Source: Azorinus chamasolen
Taxonomy: Eukaryota; Mollusca; Bivalvia; Cardiida; Solecurtidae
Assembly (NCBI GenBank): GCA_963576725.1
Contig: OY755240.1
Span: 16,780,440 to 16,844,439, forward strand
Length of the DNA stretch: 64,000 nucleotides
Reading direction: 5' to 3'
Every line of letters begins with the position of its first letter. Positions within the stretch are counted from its first letter, which is position 1. This document shows, in pieces, positions 1 to 10,830 of the stretch. The position numbers and the translations under genes are program-made. The notes under the pieces were generated by a model that saw only the letters and a list, made by a program, of their open reading frames with translations, was not told where the DNA came from and did not search any database.

Positions 1-364
1 TAGAGTACTAAACCTTTCTTGTCGGCGTACATGCAAAGAGGCCAGCGTGATTGCCAACTGTAAATGGGTTCATAACCAAACATGCAGTATGTTGTAATAA
101 TACAGGATCATATCCCTTTTTAATGAATTGTTTTATATATTTGATGAACAAAGTGAGAAAATGGGTATGTCCAATAATTCTACGAAGTTTGTAAATCACA
201 TCACCATAAAATTCAGGATGTGAAATACCGTGTCGCAAAAGTACCTTGAGATTACATTTGTACTTGCCAATAAGCGAGATATTTCGATAGCAAAATTTAG
301 AGAAAGTTTTTCTTAGTTTATGGTATCTATATCCTTGTTTAAGCAGTTTTTCAGTTAAAATGAG
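1..364 (-). mobile_element. Naiad-type Penelope-like element, 3' fragment (copy A, family 1)
   Basis: This is the C-terminal end of the reverse-transcriptase ORF of the family-1 Naiad element. It contains the motifs KYKCNLKVLLRHGISHPEFYG and GNHAGLFACTPTRKV, which also occur in the copies near 11.5, 51.6 and 57.3 kb. The TAG stop lies at the window edge, so the 3' UTR and most of the SECIS-like hairpin fall outside the window. Homology stops near 364, where the family motif continues but the sequence changes, so the copy is broken on its 5' side. It is probably a dead fragment. Confidence 0.85.
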
Positions 365-1009
365 TGAAAAAAATCAAACAAGATTGGTTACACGTTTACA
401 GATGTGTATGCGATGTTGGACGTGAATTAAACACACACACTTGTGTATTATTGATATGTCCACTGAAGTGAGGAATACATACGCAACACCGAATGTTAGT
501 ATAGAATATTTGTCCAGTTCATTCTTTCTCTCTTTCTTTTGTGAAGTTTCTAATTTAACTTTAGGAAACCCATATGTATGGGTAAATTAAAACTGAACAG
601 TACACACACTTTTTGCCGGTTTTCTCGGAACAAATTCGAATCTGAAAAAACCGGACACCTCTGAAAACCGGAGGGTCGATCTGTTCCTGAAGGGGTCCAA
701 TTTTTACAGCTTTCACAGTATATAAAATTATCAAATATTAAATGTCCAAGGTTATTACTATTATTTAGAACAAGTAACATCTATTCCATTTATGTGTAGT
801 TTATTCAAAAGACACATGCATAATTACGTTCACTTTTATAATATAGAACCACTGAAATGAAGTTATAAAATTGGAGAAAAAAACTGCATGACTGTCTTAT
901 GTGACTACCTGCCTTATGTGACCCTCTTGGTTTTCTCCCACTGAAGGTCACATAAAATATGTTTGACTGTATATATAAAAATGTAAAAAGACTAAATAAC
1001 GTTATGCTA
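365..1009. other. Non-coding stretch without recognised features
   Basis: I see no coding region here. Two CCGG-TTTTC-type motifs face each other around 615-675, forming a weak imperfect inverted repeat. A short CA tract is present near 430. Nothing else could be supported. Confidence 0.4.
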
Positions 1010-1327
1010 CTGACCGTGCCAAGGCGGTTCTCTCTTTGTCACCCTTACTTTTGTTTTTCTTGTGTATTTGTGCTTGTGTTTTGTTCATGTTTGTCTCTGG
1101 TACTCGTGTGTTTGTTGGTGTTTTCTGTGTTCTTCTCGTGTCTTTGCGTGTGTTTGGTTGTGTGTGTGTGTGATATGCTGTCTATTGATGTGTTGGTGGT
1201 GATTGTGTCTTGTATGTGACTTTCTACTGTATGTGTGTGTGTGAGTATAAATTGCTATGCTTTCTGTAGGTGTTTTGGTGATGGTGGCGTTTTGTGTGTG
1301 GCTTTTCCTGCTTGACTTTACCACTTT
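1010..1327 (+). mobile_element. Naiad 3' UTR fragment (copy B, family 2)
   Basis: The sequence begins at CTGACCGTGCCAAGGCGGT and runs through a GT-rich tract to the CTTGACTTTACCACTTTTT end. It matches, in the opposite strand, the 3' UTR of the family-2 Naiad at 58.6-58.9 kb. Only the untranslated tail is present. It is joined directly to the 3' end of a different Penelope-like family lying in the opposite orientation (next feature). The apparent ORFs on both strands are products of the GT tract. Confidence 0.75.
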
Positions 1328-2170
1328 TTTATTAAAATGTTTAATTGATATCTTAATAATGCGCGAAGCGTTTCATCAGATCATTAGGCGCAGTTTAATG
1401 TATTATGACGTCATGACTTTGTTGACATGACGTGGACGTCCATACTTCCTGTAAGGGTTGTTACTCTATCAATTTTAAAGGTGGACAACTGTTTGAATTA
1501 GAAACTAATGGAATTCAGTGTTGGTTTAAATTTTTGTATTTTTTTTCATTTTCTAGCCTAGCTGAAACACTATCTGTCTTTAATTTAAAAAAAGGAACTA
1601 TTTCATATTGAAGGTTTTGATTCCGCATTTTTCTAAATGTTCGCTTAAAGGAATTTGTCTTGTTGGTGGGTCTCTAATTTGCTGTGAATGGACAGTTCGT
1701 CTTGTTCTTAATTTGTCACCAGTTTTACCTATATAAAATTCCCTGCATCCAGTGCATGTACGAACATATAAAACATTTCTTACATCACAAGACATTGGTC
1801 GATTTACATAAAATTTTGTTCCTTTATAATTGTAAGAATCACTTTCTCTAATATGTTGACATAACGAGCAATTTGACCTATTGCACTTTTTTACTCTACT
1901 AAGTACATGTATGTGTTTATTGTCCGTAAAATTTGCTATGGTAAGAAGTTTCTTTGCATTTGGAGCTTGTCGTTTACTTTTTATTATGTTACATTTATTT
2001 AAATTTTTAGACATACTTGAGTCCGTCTGTAATATTGATACATTAGCTTTTTATGATAAAGTTCTTGTTTGTTTGGGTTAAATGTTGAAATGTAAGGAAA
2101 TATAATAGATGTATTTTAGCGTTGGGTTTTAGATGGTCTGACCTAAGGATTTGTTTTGCTTTGTGTATGC
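1328..2170 (-). mobile_element. Penelope-like element with C-terminal GIY-YIG endonuclease, 3' part
   Basis: A 138-codon open stretch (2014-1598) encodes the linker and nuclease of a canonical Penelope-like retroelement. A cysteine cluster CNRSNCSLCQHI (the CCHH-type linker of PLE nucleases) comes first. It is followed by VLYVRTCTGC and EFYIGKTGDKLRTRR, the GIY and YIG halves with the catalytic Arg, and then VHSQQIRDP and SEHLEKCG. The coding sense continues upstream to about 2170 (KPNAKNTS, PYISTFNPN) but in another frame, so the copy is frameshifted. The 3' UTR ends at 1328 in AAGATAT-AATTAAACATT, the same end as the copy at 3.9-4.4 kb. The family differs from Naiad, where the nuclease is N-terminal. 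Confidence 0.8.
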
Positions 2171-2518
2171 TATCTTGTAAAAGCAGTTTACATGTAAAAT
2201 TCTACTGTGATAAGACTTATGAAAATTCTGGAATAAATCTCTTCTGGTCTATTAAGAACTCTTCAGAAGTCTTAAACAAACTTAAGAACAAATGGTATCT
2301 TGCATCCACTGTAAACACGTACGATTTTCTACTATGTACACAACTTTTCCTCATATTTTAATTAAGGATAAGCTTACTAACTTGATCCAGAAAGTATTTG
2401 CCCGAGAAAAACATCAGTCTTGGCATGTAATGCTGAAAAAGCTTTCTTTACTGACGAGCAAATGAAATATTACACCAATTGGACTTGCTAAGAAGTTTGC
2501 GAAGCACTAACCTTTCTT

Positions 2519-3127
2519 TTGGATAACATATTTGTACGTTATGGGAATGCTATATACCGTCAGGTAATTGGTATTCCTATGGGTACGAATTGTGCACGAC
2601 TTGTCGCAGATTTGTTTTTGTACTGCTATGAGAGAGATTTCATGTTGCGTTTGAATCCTCAATCACAAGAAGATATTATAAAAGCCTTCAATGAAACTTG
2701 TCGATATTTGGATGATATTTTTAACTTAGATAACCCTTTCTTAGATGCTCTTATTCCTACGATTTATCCTAAAGAACTCAAATTGAATAAAGCTAACCCG
2801 TCCGACAATTATGCAGCGTTTCTTGATCTAGACCTTGAAATTAATAATGGAATGATTTCTTCTAAAATATATGACAAAAGAGATGATTTTGATTTTAATA
2901 TTGTAAATTTTCCTCATCTTGACGGGGATGTTCCCCGTGCTCCATCTAACGGGGTTTATATATCTCAACTTATTCGTTTTGCTAGAGCTTGTTCATCTAT
3001 TGACGATTTTAACAGTCGAAATCTCATTTTAACTGAAAAACTGCTTAAGCAAGGATATAGATACCATAAACTAAGAAACACTTTCTCTAAATTTTACTAT
3101 CGAAATCTCTCGCTTATTGGCAAGTAA
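2519..3127 (+). pseudogene. Naiad reverse transcriptase core, 202-codon remnant
   Basis: This is the open part of copy C. It encodes the palm region of a Penelope-like RT: NIFVRYGNAIYRQVIGIPMG, the YERDFML segment, then CRYLDDIFNLDNPF with the catalytic aspartates, and GVYISQLIRFARACSS of the thumb-proximal part. The first codon is TTG (LDNIF) in the longer element ORF, so the ATG-like start is an artefact of the reading window. Flanking stops show that the protein cannot be made from this copy. Confidence 0.85.
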
Positions 3128-3373
3128 ATATGTAATCTCAAGGTGCTTCTGCGACTCGGTATTTCACATCCTGAATTTTATGGTGATGTGATTTACAAAC
3201 TTCGTAAAATTATTTGACATACCCATTTTCTCACTTTGTTCATCAAATATATAAACAATTCATTAAAAAGGGATATGATCCTGTAGTACTACAACATACT
3301 GCATGTTTGGTTGTGAACCCTTTTACAGTTGGCAATCACGCTGGCCTCTTTCATGTACGCCGACATAAAGGTT

Positions 3374-3437
3374 TAGTACTCTATGAAGGCGACCTCTTAA
3401 ACCAGAAATGGAAGGAGAACGTCGGATATCTGTACTA
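3374..3437 (+). promoter_or_regulatory. SECIS-like hairpin at the stop codon of Naiad copy C
   Basis: The UAG stop begins the 5' strand of helix I (TAGTAC 3374-3379, pairing with GTACTA 3432-3437). ATGA sits at 3383-3386, and GGAT provides the opposing GA. Helix II pairs GGCG with CGTC, passes a 2x2 internal loop, then pairs CTCTT with AGGAG. AAA in the apical loop lies 12 nt after ATGA, which is the usual eukaryotic SECIS spacing. The apical loop has lost one nucleotide relative to other copies. The fold is by hand and was not computed. Confidence 0.65.
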
Positions 3438-3698
3438 TTTCATTTTTGTCGTACCCTTTATTACTTTTCTACAGTTACTCTGTTTGCAGCTCAACCATTG
3501 AGTACACTAGCGATAGGTGGATACAGTATGTTCACTTAAATGTTTTTTCGTTATACATGCACTTTACCACTGTATTTGCTGTCGCGGTTGTGGTAGATTA
3601 GTCGGAGAGGGGATACGTTTATTTACACTGTTTGTCTTTTAGGATGGGGATGGAATAAGTGTGAGGTTGGGCGCCCATAAACCGGTTTAACCCCCCCC

Positions 3699-3716
3699 CA
3701 GTGACTTTTGTCACTG
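3699..3716 (+). other. Conserved 3' UTR hairpin of Naiad (7-bp stem, TTTT loop)
   Basis: CAGTGAC-TTTT-GTCACTG forms a perfect 7-bp stem. Copies D, E and G carry variants, and family 2 (58,868-58,887) keeps the pairing with G-U pairs despite sequence change. A GGTTTAA-ACC inverted motif precedes it. Conservation between families suggests a role in the RNA, for example RT recognition or stability. The function is inferred, not known. Confidence 0.5.
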
Positions 3717-3900
3717 ACCGTTCAAAGTCGGTACTTCCATCTTCCTCCTATTGTATGTTTGTTTTGTCTTTTGTGCGTCTCTTGTTGTTTTTTTTCTACT
3801 TATGTACATTTGCTGTTCCTTGTGTTGCTGTTCGGGCGAGTGTTTGTTCTGTATGTGGTGTTTCCTGCATGACTCATTTTTGTACTTTTGTACTTTTTTT

Positions 3901-4415
3901 AGGATAACCTCTTGTACTTAAGTGTATTGTAATTCTTCAAGTCTTTTATTCCTAACTCTGTCACATGAAACTATGGCAAAGCAAATCCCTAAAACAGACC
4001 TTCTGAAACCCAACGCTAAAAATACATCTACGATTCTTCCTTACATGCAACATTTAATCCTTTTAAAACGTTTTCATAAATTAAAAGCTTATTCATGTAT
4101 ATCAATATTACAGACATACTCAAATATGTCTAAAATTTTAAATAAATGTAACATAATAAATAGTAAAAGACAAGCTCCAAATCTAAAGAAACTTCTTACC
4201 AGAGCTAATTTTACGGAAAATAAAAACATTTCCATTAGTTTCTAATTCAAACATTTGTCTCCCATTAAAATTGATAGAGTAACAACCCTTACTGGAAGTA
4301 CGGACGTCGACGTCATGACAACAAAGTAATGAGGTCAAAATACATTAAACTGCGCCTGATGATCTGATGAAATGCGTCGCGCATTATTAAGATATTAATT
4401 AAACATTATAAAAGT
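3901..4415 (+). mobile_element. Penelope-like element (C-terminal-EN family), linker fragment and 3' UTR
   Basis: The sense strand reads IPKTDLLKPNAKNTSTILPY, then frameshifts, then NKCNIINSKRQAPNLKKLLT and RANFTENKN, homologous to the fragment at 1.3-2.2 kb. It breaks off before the nuclease core and jumps to the 3' UTR at about 4240. The UTR contains CTGATGA followed by a GC-rich mini-stem and ends at AATTAAACATTATAAAAG. It is joined directly to the Naiad 3' end on its left. Confidence 0.7.
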
Positions 4416-4470
4416 TATTATGTTACTTGCATATCCTGCAAGAGAATGATAACAACATCGATTACGTCAT
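4416..4470 (-). mobile_element. Short Naiad 5' UTR fragment, antisense
   Basis: About 52 bases around ACTTGCATATCCTGCAAGAG match 55,720-55,770, which lies in the 5' part of the full Naiad copy. It abuts the 3' end of the other Penelope-like family. Alternatively, these bases belong to that family and were captured by the Naiad at 55.7 kb. Confidence 0.5.
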
Positions 4471-5217
4471 ATTACATCATTTAGTCTTCTTTTTACATTT
4501 ATATATATCATTTTGCGGTTGTTTTCTGCATTATTGCCAGATATATAATATATATTGAGAGCGGGGGAGGATATTCCCGAACATGCGGTTATTTTCGACC
4601 AATTAATAGAATCACAGAACTTTCTATGACGCATGTTACAGAATTATATATGACGTTATAATTACAAGTCACAATCCTATTCCTCCGCCATTGTACAGTG
4701 CTTAAGTTGTTACTCGGGCCGCTTGAAAAATAAACGCTAATTTTGTTGCAAAGCCGAATTTCAGGTAAGAAAATAGCAGAGTTGTTAATTTATTCATGTT
4801 TATACCTAAGGTTGATAGCTCTCAGAAAGAAATGGTGTGTTTTACTTGGGTTAATTTGATCAGAAATGGTTACGGAAATATATATGCATAGAAGTGACCT
4901 GAAATTCAGTGTAAGGAATATAACAGGGTAGTAGGAAATACTCACATTAATATTAAACTACTATTACCAAAAAAAAAGAGCCAACGAGGCCAACGCTATT
5001 GTTTGTATCCATGTTGTGTTTGAATGTTATCGTAAGCACATTATTTTAGCAATCACCACATATGTACTTGTACAATGTGTATCTATATATTAAGTTTCAC
5101 ATATTATACATGTCTATCTATTCATATCTAATGCCATCTCAAATGTTTAAATCCAAGTTTTAAACTCATCTTTTTCACCAAAGAGTTTAATACCAGGCTA
5201 GATCTCATTGAAAACTG
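4471..5217. other. Non-coding stretch left of the Tigger remnant
   Basis: There is no coding sequence or clear repeat here. It probably includes the 5' end of the pogo/Tigger element that follows, but I cannot place its terminal inverted repeat. Confidence 0.35.
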
Positions 5218-7290
5218 TTGACAGTAAATATTCCTGATACAAGTAACCTACCAGTAGTTTACCTTTTCCATGATGAGTCGAATGATTCACCAAAAAGGAA
5301 TGGACCAGTACAGTACCACCGTCATCGAAGAGGCTGTGGATATGGTAAAGAGCAAAGCTATGACCCTATGATCGCAGAGAATACGACATTACCAAAACAA
5401 CTTTACTTGACAAGGTTGTAAAACATTCTCCATTTCTCACTAGTTGCATTTCTGTAAAATATTCTAGATCTAGATATATTAAGAAAAAGCGAGTTACTAG
5501 TATATCTGTCTTTTATGACATATGAAGACGTTCGAGATTTGTTAGTATATATATTTGAACTAGATCTATAATGTGGGTCGATCATATTTACATCTAGTGT
5601 TTGCATATCAGCCTGAAAAACATAACTGGACGAAGTTTAGATTCAACAGGAACATAAAAGATATATCTGCTTTCACTACCAATACAGACCCTGATCAGCC
5701 ACAATATCCTAGAGAGTTGTGCTATTCTGGGTCTGCACTTACTGTAATCTGATTAACATCAAATGACTCATGTTTGCTGCAACCCTATTAATGTCCTTTA
5801 CTTTTTAATGTTTGTAGGTCCACGAAAAGTATCAGACATGCAGAACGGGCCCTACTAAACTTTACTCTGACTGACACAGAAGAAGGTCGCATCGCTGACT
5901 AGGACATCCATATGGCAACAATTGGATATGGCCGCACCCGAAAAGAACTGACACAAATTGTGAAGAGAATCTTGGACGAAGATGGAAGACCAACTCCCTT
6001 TAAGGACAACGCCCCGAGTAAGGGTTGACTGAAGGGGTTCTTTTCAAGACACCCGAGCTTTCATTGCGAACACTTTACAGCTAGGGAGAGCCATAATTTC
6101 CCTGAAAAGATACATAAATGGTTTGCTGATTTTATAGGTAATATCGAAAAAAGGTCAAGGATCCTGATATATTGAAAGAGCCGTCTCGGCTATATAATGC
6201 CGACGAGTCTGGCATTAGCTTCTGTAGCAATACTGGCAAGGTAATCGGGTACAAAGGTGCGCCAGTAATTTATAACTATGGAAACAGCAGTAAACAGCAG
6301 CTTACGGTATTGGCCTGTGCCAGTGCAACTGGGCATTTCACTCCGGTAGATGGATTCGGAGCTATTTGCATTTGGTTACTGACTTGTTTCATCCCGGCTC
6401 TTGAGTCACAGTGTGTGAAAAGGCCAGTGATCCTATTCCTGGATGGTCACGTTACAAACATATCCTTAGAAACATCAGTTGTTTGTATTGCCAATGGCAT
6501 AGAGCTATATTGCCTTCTTGAACACAGCTCGCATATTATGCAACCGCTTGATCTGCGTCTATTTTCTGTGCTGTAACAAAACTGGAATGAAGCCGTGCGA
6601 GCATTTCAAGTTGCGAATGTAGGATAATTCGTAACAAAGCGTACATTTGCAAAGGTCTTGAGATTTTCTTGGAAGCTGGTCTTTTTTCAATTAGCTCTGA
6701 ACGTGTCACAAAATCAGTGCAAATTGGACCCAAGTCGTTTGTTTCAGACACCAACAAGACAACCTGACACGCCTGAGAGTGGCGCTGACACTATAGTCAC
6801 ACTGTAGAGACAGTAGTGGCAGACACAAGTGTGAGTGTGTCTGTAAATATCGCAGAAGTACTCATTAGTGCCAGCTTCAAAAAGCAAGAAAAGAAAGCTT
6901 TGCCAACACCAAAGGCAATCACTGGCCCCGCTTATAGACCATTGCTTCAGGAGAAAGAGCATTGCAATAACAGCTGGAGAAAGAAAGCAACCGAGAAAAG
7001 AAGAGCGTCTTCGCAAGAAAGAGTTAAAGGAGGAGCAGATTAAGCTGAAGAAATTGGAAAGGAAAAGGGCCATACTAGAAAGGAAAAGGAGGGCTGCAAG
7101 AAAGTTTGTAGAGAAGGCGACTACGTCAGACAGTGATGATGCAACAGTGGTAGAAGCTGAAAACTGCTACAAGTGTGAACAACCTTATGACAAAGATTGA
7201 ATGTGAAGAATGCTTTCGACAGTTCCACATTACCTGTGTGCAAGACGAAATGATTGACGGTTTGCCCTTTGAATGTAATTATTGTTGAAC
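5218..7290 (+). pseudogene. pogo/Tigger-type DDE transposase with C-terminal PHD finger, degenerate
   Basis: Pieces in order: an N-terminal Psq-type HTH (IEEAVDMVKSKAMTL, about 5320-5400) and an intron-like gap to about 5818. A CENP-B-type HTH follows (TDTEEGRIAD, HMATIGYGRTRKEL, DEDGRPTPFKDNAP). Next is the DDE core with NADESG (about 6195), FLDGH (about 6440) and HIMQPLD (about 6540), the three catalytic aspartates of the pogo group. A Lys/Glu-rich coiled region and a PHD-like finger (CYKCEQPYD, CEECFRQFH, up to 7290) close it. Several stops (TAG for W near 5899, TGA for W near 6027, TAA at 6574) and an internal deletion between SATGHF and PVDGFG show it is dead. A second copy lies inverted at 50-56 kb. 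Confidence 0.8.
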
Positions 7291-7794
7291 ATGTATGTAG
7301 TTAATATGCAATAATTGTTCTCTATTATGTACAAAAAGGTTTCCTTGTTCTGAATTAGTTCTTTTACTAAGAGCGATGGGTATCTTTATCTAGAAGTTTC
7401 GGAAACATCCTTACTTCTACGTGTACGTATACGTGTCAGCCTTATTGCGTCATCAATTTTGAGTCTGACGTCATCAATGTATGCGTAAATGTCATCACCC
7501 TTTGACATTCTCAACGTTTAGCACTGCTTCTAGACGTTTTAACAAAACGTGTAAGTTTATTACCGTTTAATGCCTATTTTTCAGTTTTTTGAGTACAATG
7601 TGTTGATAGAATGTGAGGACTAACATTTCTCTCTATGTCACAATAGGTCATTTACTTGCGAAATGAAATTAAAGGTGTTTAATATCATATATCGTGACCC
7701 ACTTGAAAAGTTCATCTGAACCGAGAAATGCTGTGTTTTTGTGTCAATTTGGCTTTGTACTAAATCTTTGTAAGCTTAGTAATTGTGATTCAAC
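7291..7794. repeat. 3' flank shared by both Tigger copies
   Basis: The stretch is non-coding but is repeated in inverse orientation at about 49,440-49,990, including ACTTGAAAAGTTCATCTGAA. It is therefore part of the dispersed repeat that carries the Tigger transposase, ending in a TCTG microsatellite in both copies. Confidence 0.65.
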
Positions 7795-8080
7795 CTGTCT
7801 GTCTTTCCGTCCGCCAACCCGTCTGTCTTTAAATGTGTCTGTCCGCATGCCTGTCTGTATGTCTATCTATCTGCATGTATGTCCGTCTGTCTATCTGTCT
7901 GTCCGTTTGTCTATCTGTCTATACAAGATACAACAGTCGGGTTTACAACACATACCATTAGCTTTATCAGAAGCTACTTGCTATCTATCTGTCTATCATT
8001 CAATCTGTATATATATATGTATGTCTATATATTTTTCTATTTGTCTATCTACCCTTCTATCTTTCTGTCTGTACGTCATA
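7795..8080. repeat. TCTG/TATC microsatellite
   Basis: Imperfect 4-bp repeats of TCTG and TATC make long false ORFs. The same tract, reversed, ends the second Tigger copy at 49,404-49,440. Confidence 0.85.
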
Positions 8081-8222
8081 CTGATCGGCCTATGTAAGGC
8101 ATTTCCAACAGTCTTGGTGTTTGGTTACCCTTTAGCGTCATGGTTAGAGTGTCGGACTTATAGTCCAGAGGTCTGGGTTTTGAATCCTAGACCAGTAATT
8201 TACCCCCCCCTTAGAATTACAT
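8081..8222 (+). mobile_element. tRNA-derived SINE, copy 1
   Basis: CTGATCGGCCTATGTAAGGC begins a unit of about 140 bp with a tRNA-like head: ATGGTTAGAGTGTCGGAC and a B-box-like GGTTTTGAATCC. It ends in a C8 run and TTAGAATTA. A second copy lies 270 bases downstream. The B box is mutated (TTTT for TTC), so pol III activity is doubtful. Confidence 0.6.
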
Positions 8223-8350
8223 TTCATCATTGGCAATGAGGTTAACTCGGTTTATATGTGGGAATCATGTAAATGTTAAAAGAGACATTCGGTTTGCAGG
8301 ACATGGATATATGCATGGCTCCTTAAAAGGTTAATAGGGAGGGGAGTGTA

Positions 8351-8492
8351 ATGATCGGCCTATGTAAGGCATCTCTAACAGCTTTGCTGTTGGGTTAATC
8401 CTTTACCAAGCATGGTTAGAGTGTCGGGCATGTAGACCAGCGGTCTGGGGTTCGAATCCTCTTAGAAGACAGTAACCCTCCCCCCCCCTTAG
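8351..8492 (+). mobile_element. tRNA-derived SINE, copy 2
   Basis: This is the same unit as at 8081, with an intact B box GGTTCGAATCC (8449-8459) and A-box-like GGTTAGAGTGTCGG. It again ends in a C run and TTAGAATTA before a TCTG/TATC microsatellite (to about 8640). It is not a tRNA gene, because the acceptor stem does not close. Confidence 0.65.
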
Positions 8493-8792
8493 AATTAATT
8501 CATATATGTCCATCGATCTGTCCATCGATCTGTCTGTCTATCTATATGTCTATCTGCCTGTCTGTATATCTGTCTGTCGATCAGTCTGTCTATCTATCTT
8601 ATCTGTCTCCCTGCATGCCTGTTAGTCTACCTGTGCGTTCGTATATGTATTTTCTTTCTATGTTCGTCTTTGTGGCATAATTCCCAAACTTTATATACTT
8701 TCTTGTTTTCTTCCTAATATAATTTATTTATGTCCCGCAAGAAGTCGAATCGTATGACAAATTACCCGTACGTATACCCGTTATCTGATTTC

Positions 8793-9728
8793 GAAACATG
8801 ATTTTGAAAAGTCAGGAACGTGTACGTGTATGTGTAGACACACGTATAATTATGTACACGTACAAGTAAGAAATCGAAACCTCTCTATTGTCTACTTTAG
8901 CTCTTCTGGTTCTGTTCACAGCTAGTCATGTGTTCAGAAATAGACGATGCAATTTCGCGGACAATTCCAGGAAAAATATCATTGCTGAGTAAAAGAAATA
9001 TTCACTATATCATTTAATCCTTGAATTTCATCCTGTTATATACAATAGAAACTGTCTTAACCCTTTACCTGTTATATGTTTATTCAAAATGTTGATATTG
9101 ATGGACAAACAAACTATAATGAATTAAAGAAGGTGGAACAGTGTAGCTATTTTAGAAAATAAAGAAACAGATTTATCAAAATTCATTAGCAAACAGAGTA
9201 GACCCTGATCGGACAGTTCCTATAGGATCCGTCTGATCTGGTCTACTGTTTGTAAATGCGTTAAAAGCACGTTTATATCAGGGAAAGGGTCAAAACGACC
9301 ACCAAAAACGTAATGCATTTTGCTCTGCTACACAGGTGGCTGCTTAATGCATTTTGGAAGTAAGGCGGAAAGCTCCTTACGGCTGCGTTTAGAAGCCACT
9401 TGCCTAAAGCGACTTAAGATAAAACTGGATGATCGTTTAATGCAGGTTCTACTGTACAATACATGTATTACCTATGTTTGTTATATCATGGCATCTGTCT
9501 TTACGAGTTGCGTCGATTACACAAATACAACTTTTATTGTCCATAAAAGCACATGTGCTATCACGAACAATAGGAAAATGTATTTATGTGAACGAAATAC
9601 GGTACAATGAAATAAAATAAAAAAAGGTTTCTATCAGCTGACAGTTATTGATTCATTCTTAAAAAGACATATTCATTATATTCATTAAGAAGGGTACTAC
9701 ACTGTGGTAAATAGGCGCAGATCAAAGC
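8793..9728 (+). repeat. 0.95-kb dispersed segment, inverted copy at 40.18-41.19 kb
   Basis: The stretch from TTTCGAAACATGATTTTGAA to GTAAATAGGCGCAGATCAAA matches the reverse strand of 40,184-41,190. It includes a piggyBac-type MITE and a hairpin MITE at the same relative places. Nothing in it codes for a recognisable protein. Either the whole block is one transposon carrying older MITEs, or it is a segmental duplication. Confidence 0.7.
9057..9294. mobile_element. piggyBac-type MITE with central palindrome
   Basis: TTAA-CCCTTTACCTG at the left faces CAGGGAAAGGG-TCAA at the right. TTAA targets and CCCTTT ends are typical of the piggyBac superfamily. The centre (9189-9253) is an imperfect palindrome reading GCAAACAGAGTAGACC outward on both sides. 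Confidence 0.7.
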
Positions 9729-9803
9729 CAACACTCTTTAGGTTCTTCTAGTATGGTTCAGTTTTAAACAGGTGAGTACGGTGGCACTGAAATTTTTTTT
9801 CAA

Positions 9804-10125
9804 GTTTGTTTTCCCGAGATAATTTTTTTTATTATCTCGAGAAAACGAAACAAAGTTCGTTTTCCTGAGATAACTTTTTTTATTATCTCAAGAAAACGAA
9901 GTAGTTCGTTTTGACGAGATAAATCAATTTATTATCTCGAGAAAACGAAAAACATTCGTTTTCATGAGATAATTTTTTTTATTATCTCAAGAAAACGAAG
10001 GAGTTCGTTTTTACGAGATAATTTTTTTTATTATCTCGAGAAAACGAAATAGTTCGTTTTTGCGAGATAATTTTATTTATTATCTCGAGAAAACGAACCA
10101 AAGTTCGTTTTCCTGAGATAATTTT
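9804..10125. repeat. Tandem palindromes, left foldback arm
   Basis: There are about seven units of about 50 bp. Each reads TTCGTTTTC-GAGATAA, then a T run, then TTATCTC-GAGAAAACGAA, so every unit is itself a hairpin. An inverted partner array is at 12,995-13,300. Confidence 0.85.
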
Positions 10126-10830
10126 TTAAGTCGTGCGCACGACTTAATAAGCCAATCAGACCCCTCCATCAGAGTCAACAGTTTTCGCAAGTATTTGAGG
10201 CATATGAGAACATGGCCGAGACAAGGGATGAACTTATATGACGTCATAATTGCGTTTATCTTACCTCCTACAAAATTCTTGTCATTCTATTGGTCAATAG
10301 AAGTCACGAGAAACCCCTATAGATTCCTTATGAGGGTACTAAAATCCTTATCATGGTTTTACAAGAGTTACTTCCCTTATTTGACAGCCATATGCTTTTC
10401 TGTTTTTATAATAATATATTATGTTTATCCACTACAGTTTTAAAAAATGCATACATATAATTTATACTTTAATTGGATTTGAAATATAAAAATTAATTAG
10501 TTTTACTGTGATAAAAAAGAAAAAACAAAATATATAAACGAGATTTAAGGCAATTACAAAATATTTTATTTAATTCTATTAAATGGAGGTAATTCCCTTG
10601 CTTCCCTACGGCAAGCCATGCATGTATACCTATGATGCAAAACATGCGTGTAAATGCTTGAAATTTTCACCTCGTCCCATATAAATATTTGCTGGCAGTG
10701 TATAGTCCATATTAGGGACACTAAGCCCTGCATAACAAATAATAACGTTACCGTGACGTATCAAACATCACTATGACGCGTAGTAGTAGTAGTATGACAT
10801 TGAGTAGTTCTAAATAAGGCTTGGATAAAT
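10126..10830. other. Inner left arm of the foldback element, non-coding
   Basis: The first 200 bases pair in part with 12,925-12,990 (GTCGTGCGC, GAGTCAA, GAGAAACCCC). The rest is AT-rich and shows no gene. The 82-codon ORF at 10,195 has no recognisable feature. Confidence 0.5.

Larger units (their letters stand above)
2188..3900 (+). mobile_element. Naiad element, 5'-truncated RT plus 3' UTR (copy C, family 1)
   Basis: The copy starts inside the RT (motif CDKTYENSGIN, about 2205) and runs to the family 3' end. The longest open part, 2519-3127, carries the RT core. IGIPMGTNCARLVADLF is RT motif 4 (B), and YLDDIF at about 2704 is the catalytic YxDD (motif C). DLDLEINNG and LIRFARACSS follow. 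Decay is clear: TAA in TC-EVCEA (about 2491), TAA after LIGK (3127), TGA replacing a GGA codon (about 3215) and a 1-nt deletion near 3252. The 3' UTR carries a SECIS-like hairpin at 3374-3437 and a second conserved hairpin at 3699-3716. The element is joined head-to-head to one PLE fragment and is followed by another. Confidence 0.85.

Noticed and set aside
3214..3216. TGA in copy C as selenocysteine
   Set aside because: The other copies have GGA (Gly) here, and the change is seen only in this decayed copy.
3699..3716. CAGTGAC/GTCACTG hairpin as the SECIS
   Set aside because: A perfect stem with a 4-base loop has no quartet and no AA in an apical loop. The stop-proximal hairpin fits the SECIS layout better.
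4340..4400. Hammerhead ribozyme in the 3' UTR of the canonical Penelope-like family
   Set aside because: CTGATGA is followed by a small stem (AATGCG-TCG-CGCATT), but the GAAA box that should come next is absent in both copies (1.36 and 4.36 kb).
8140..8200. tRNA gene
   Set aside because: The B box is mutated, no acceptor stem closes, and the unit is repeated with a common tail, which indicates a SINE.
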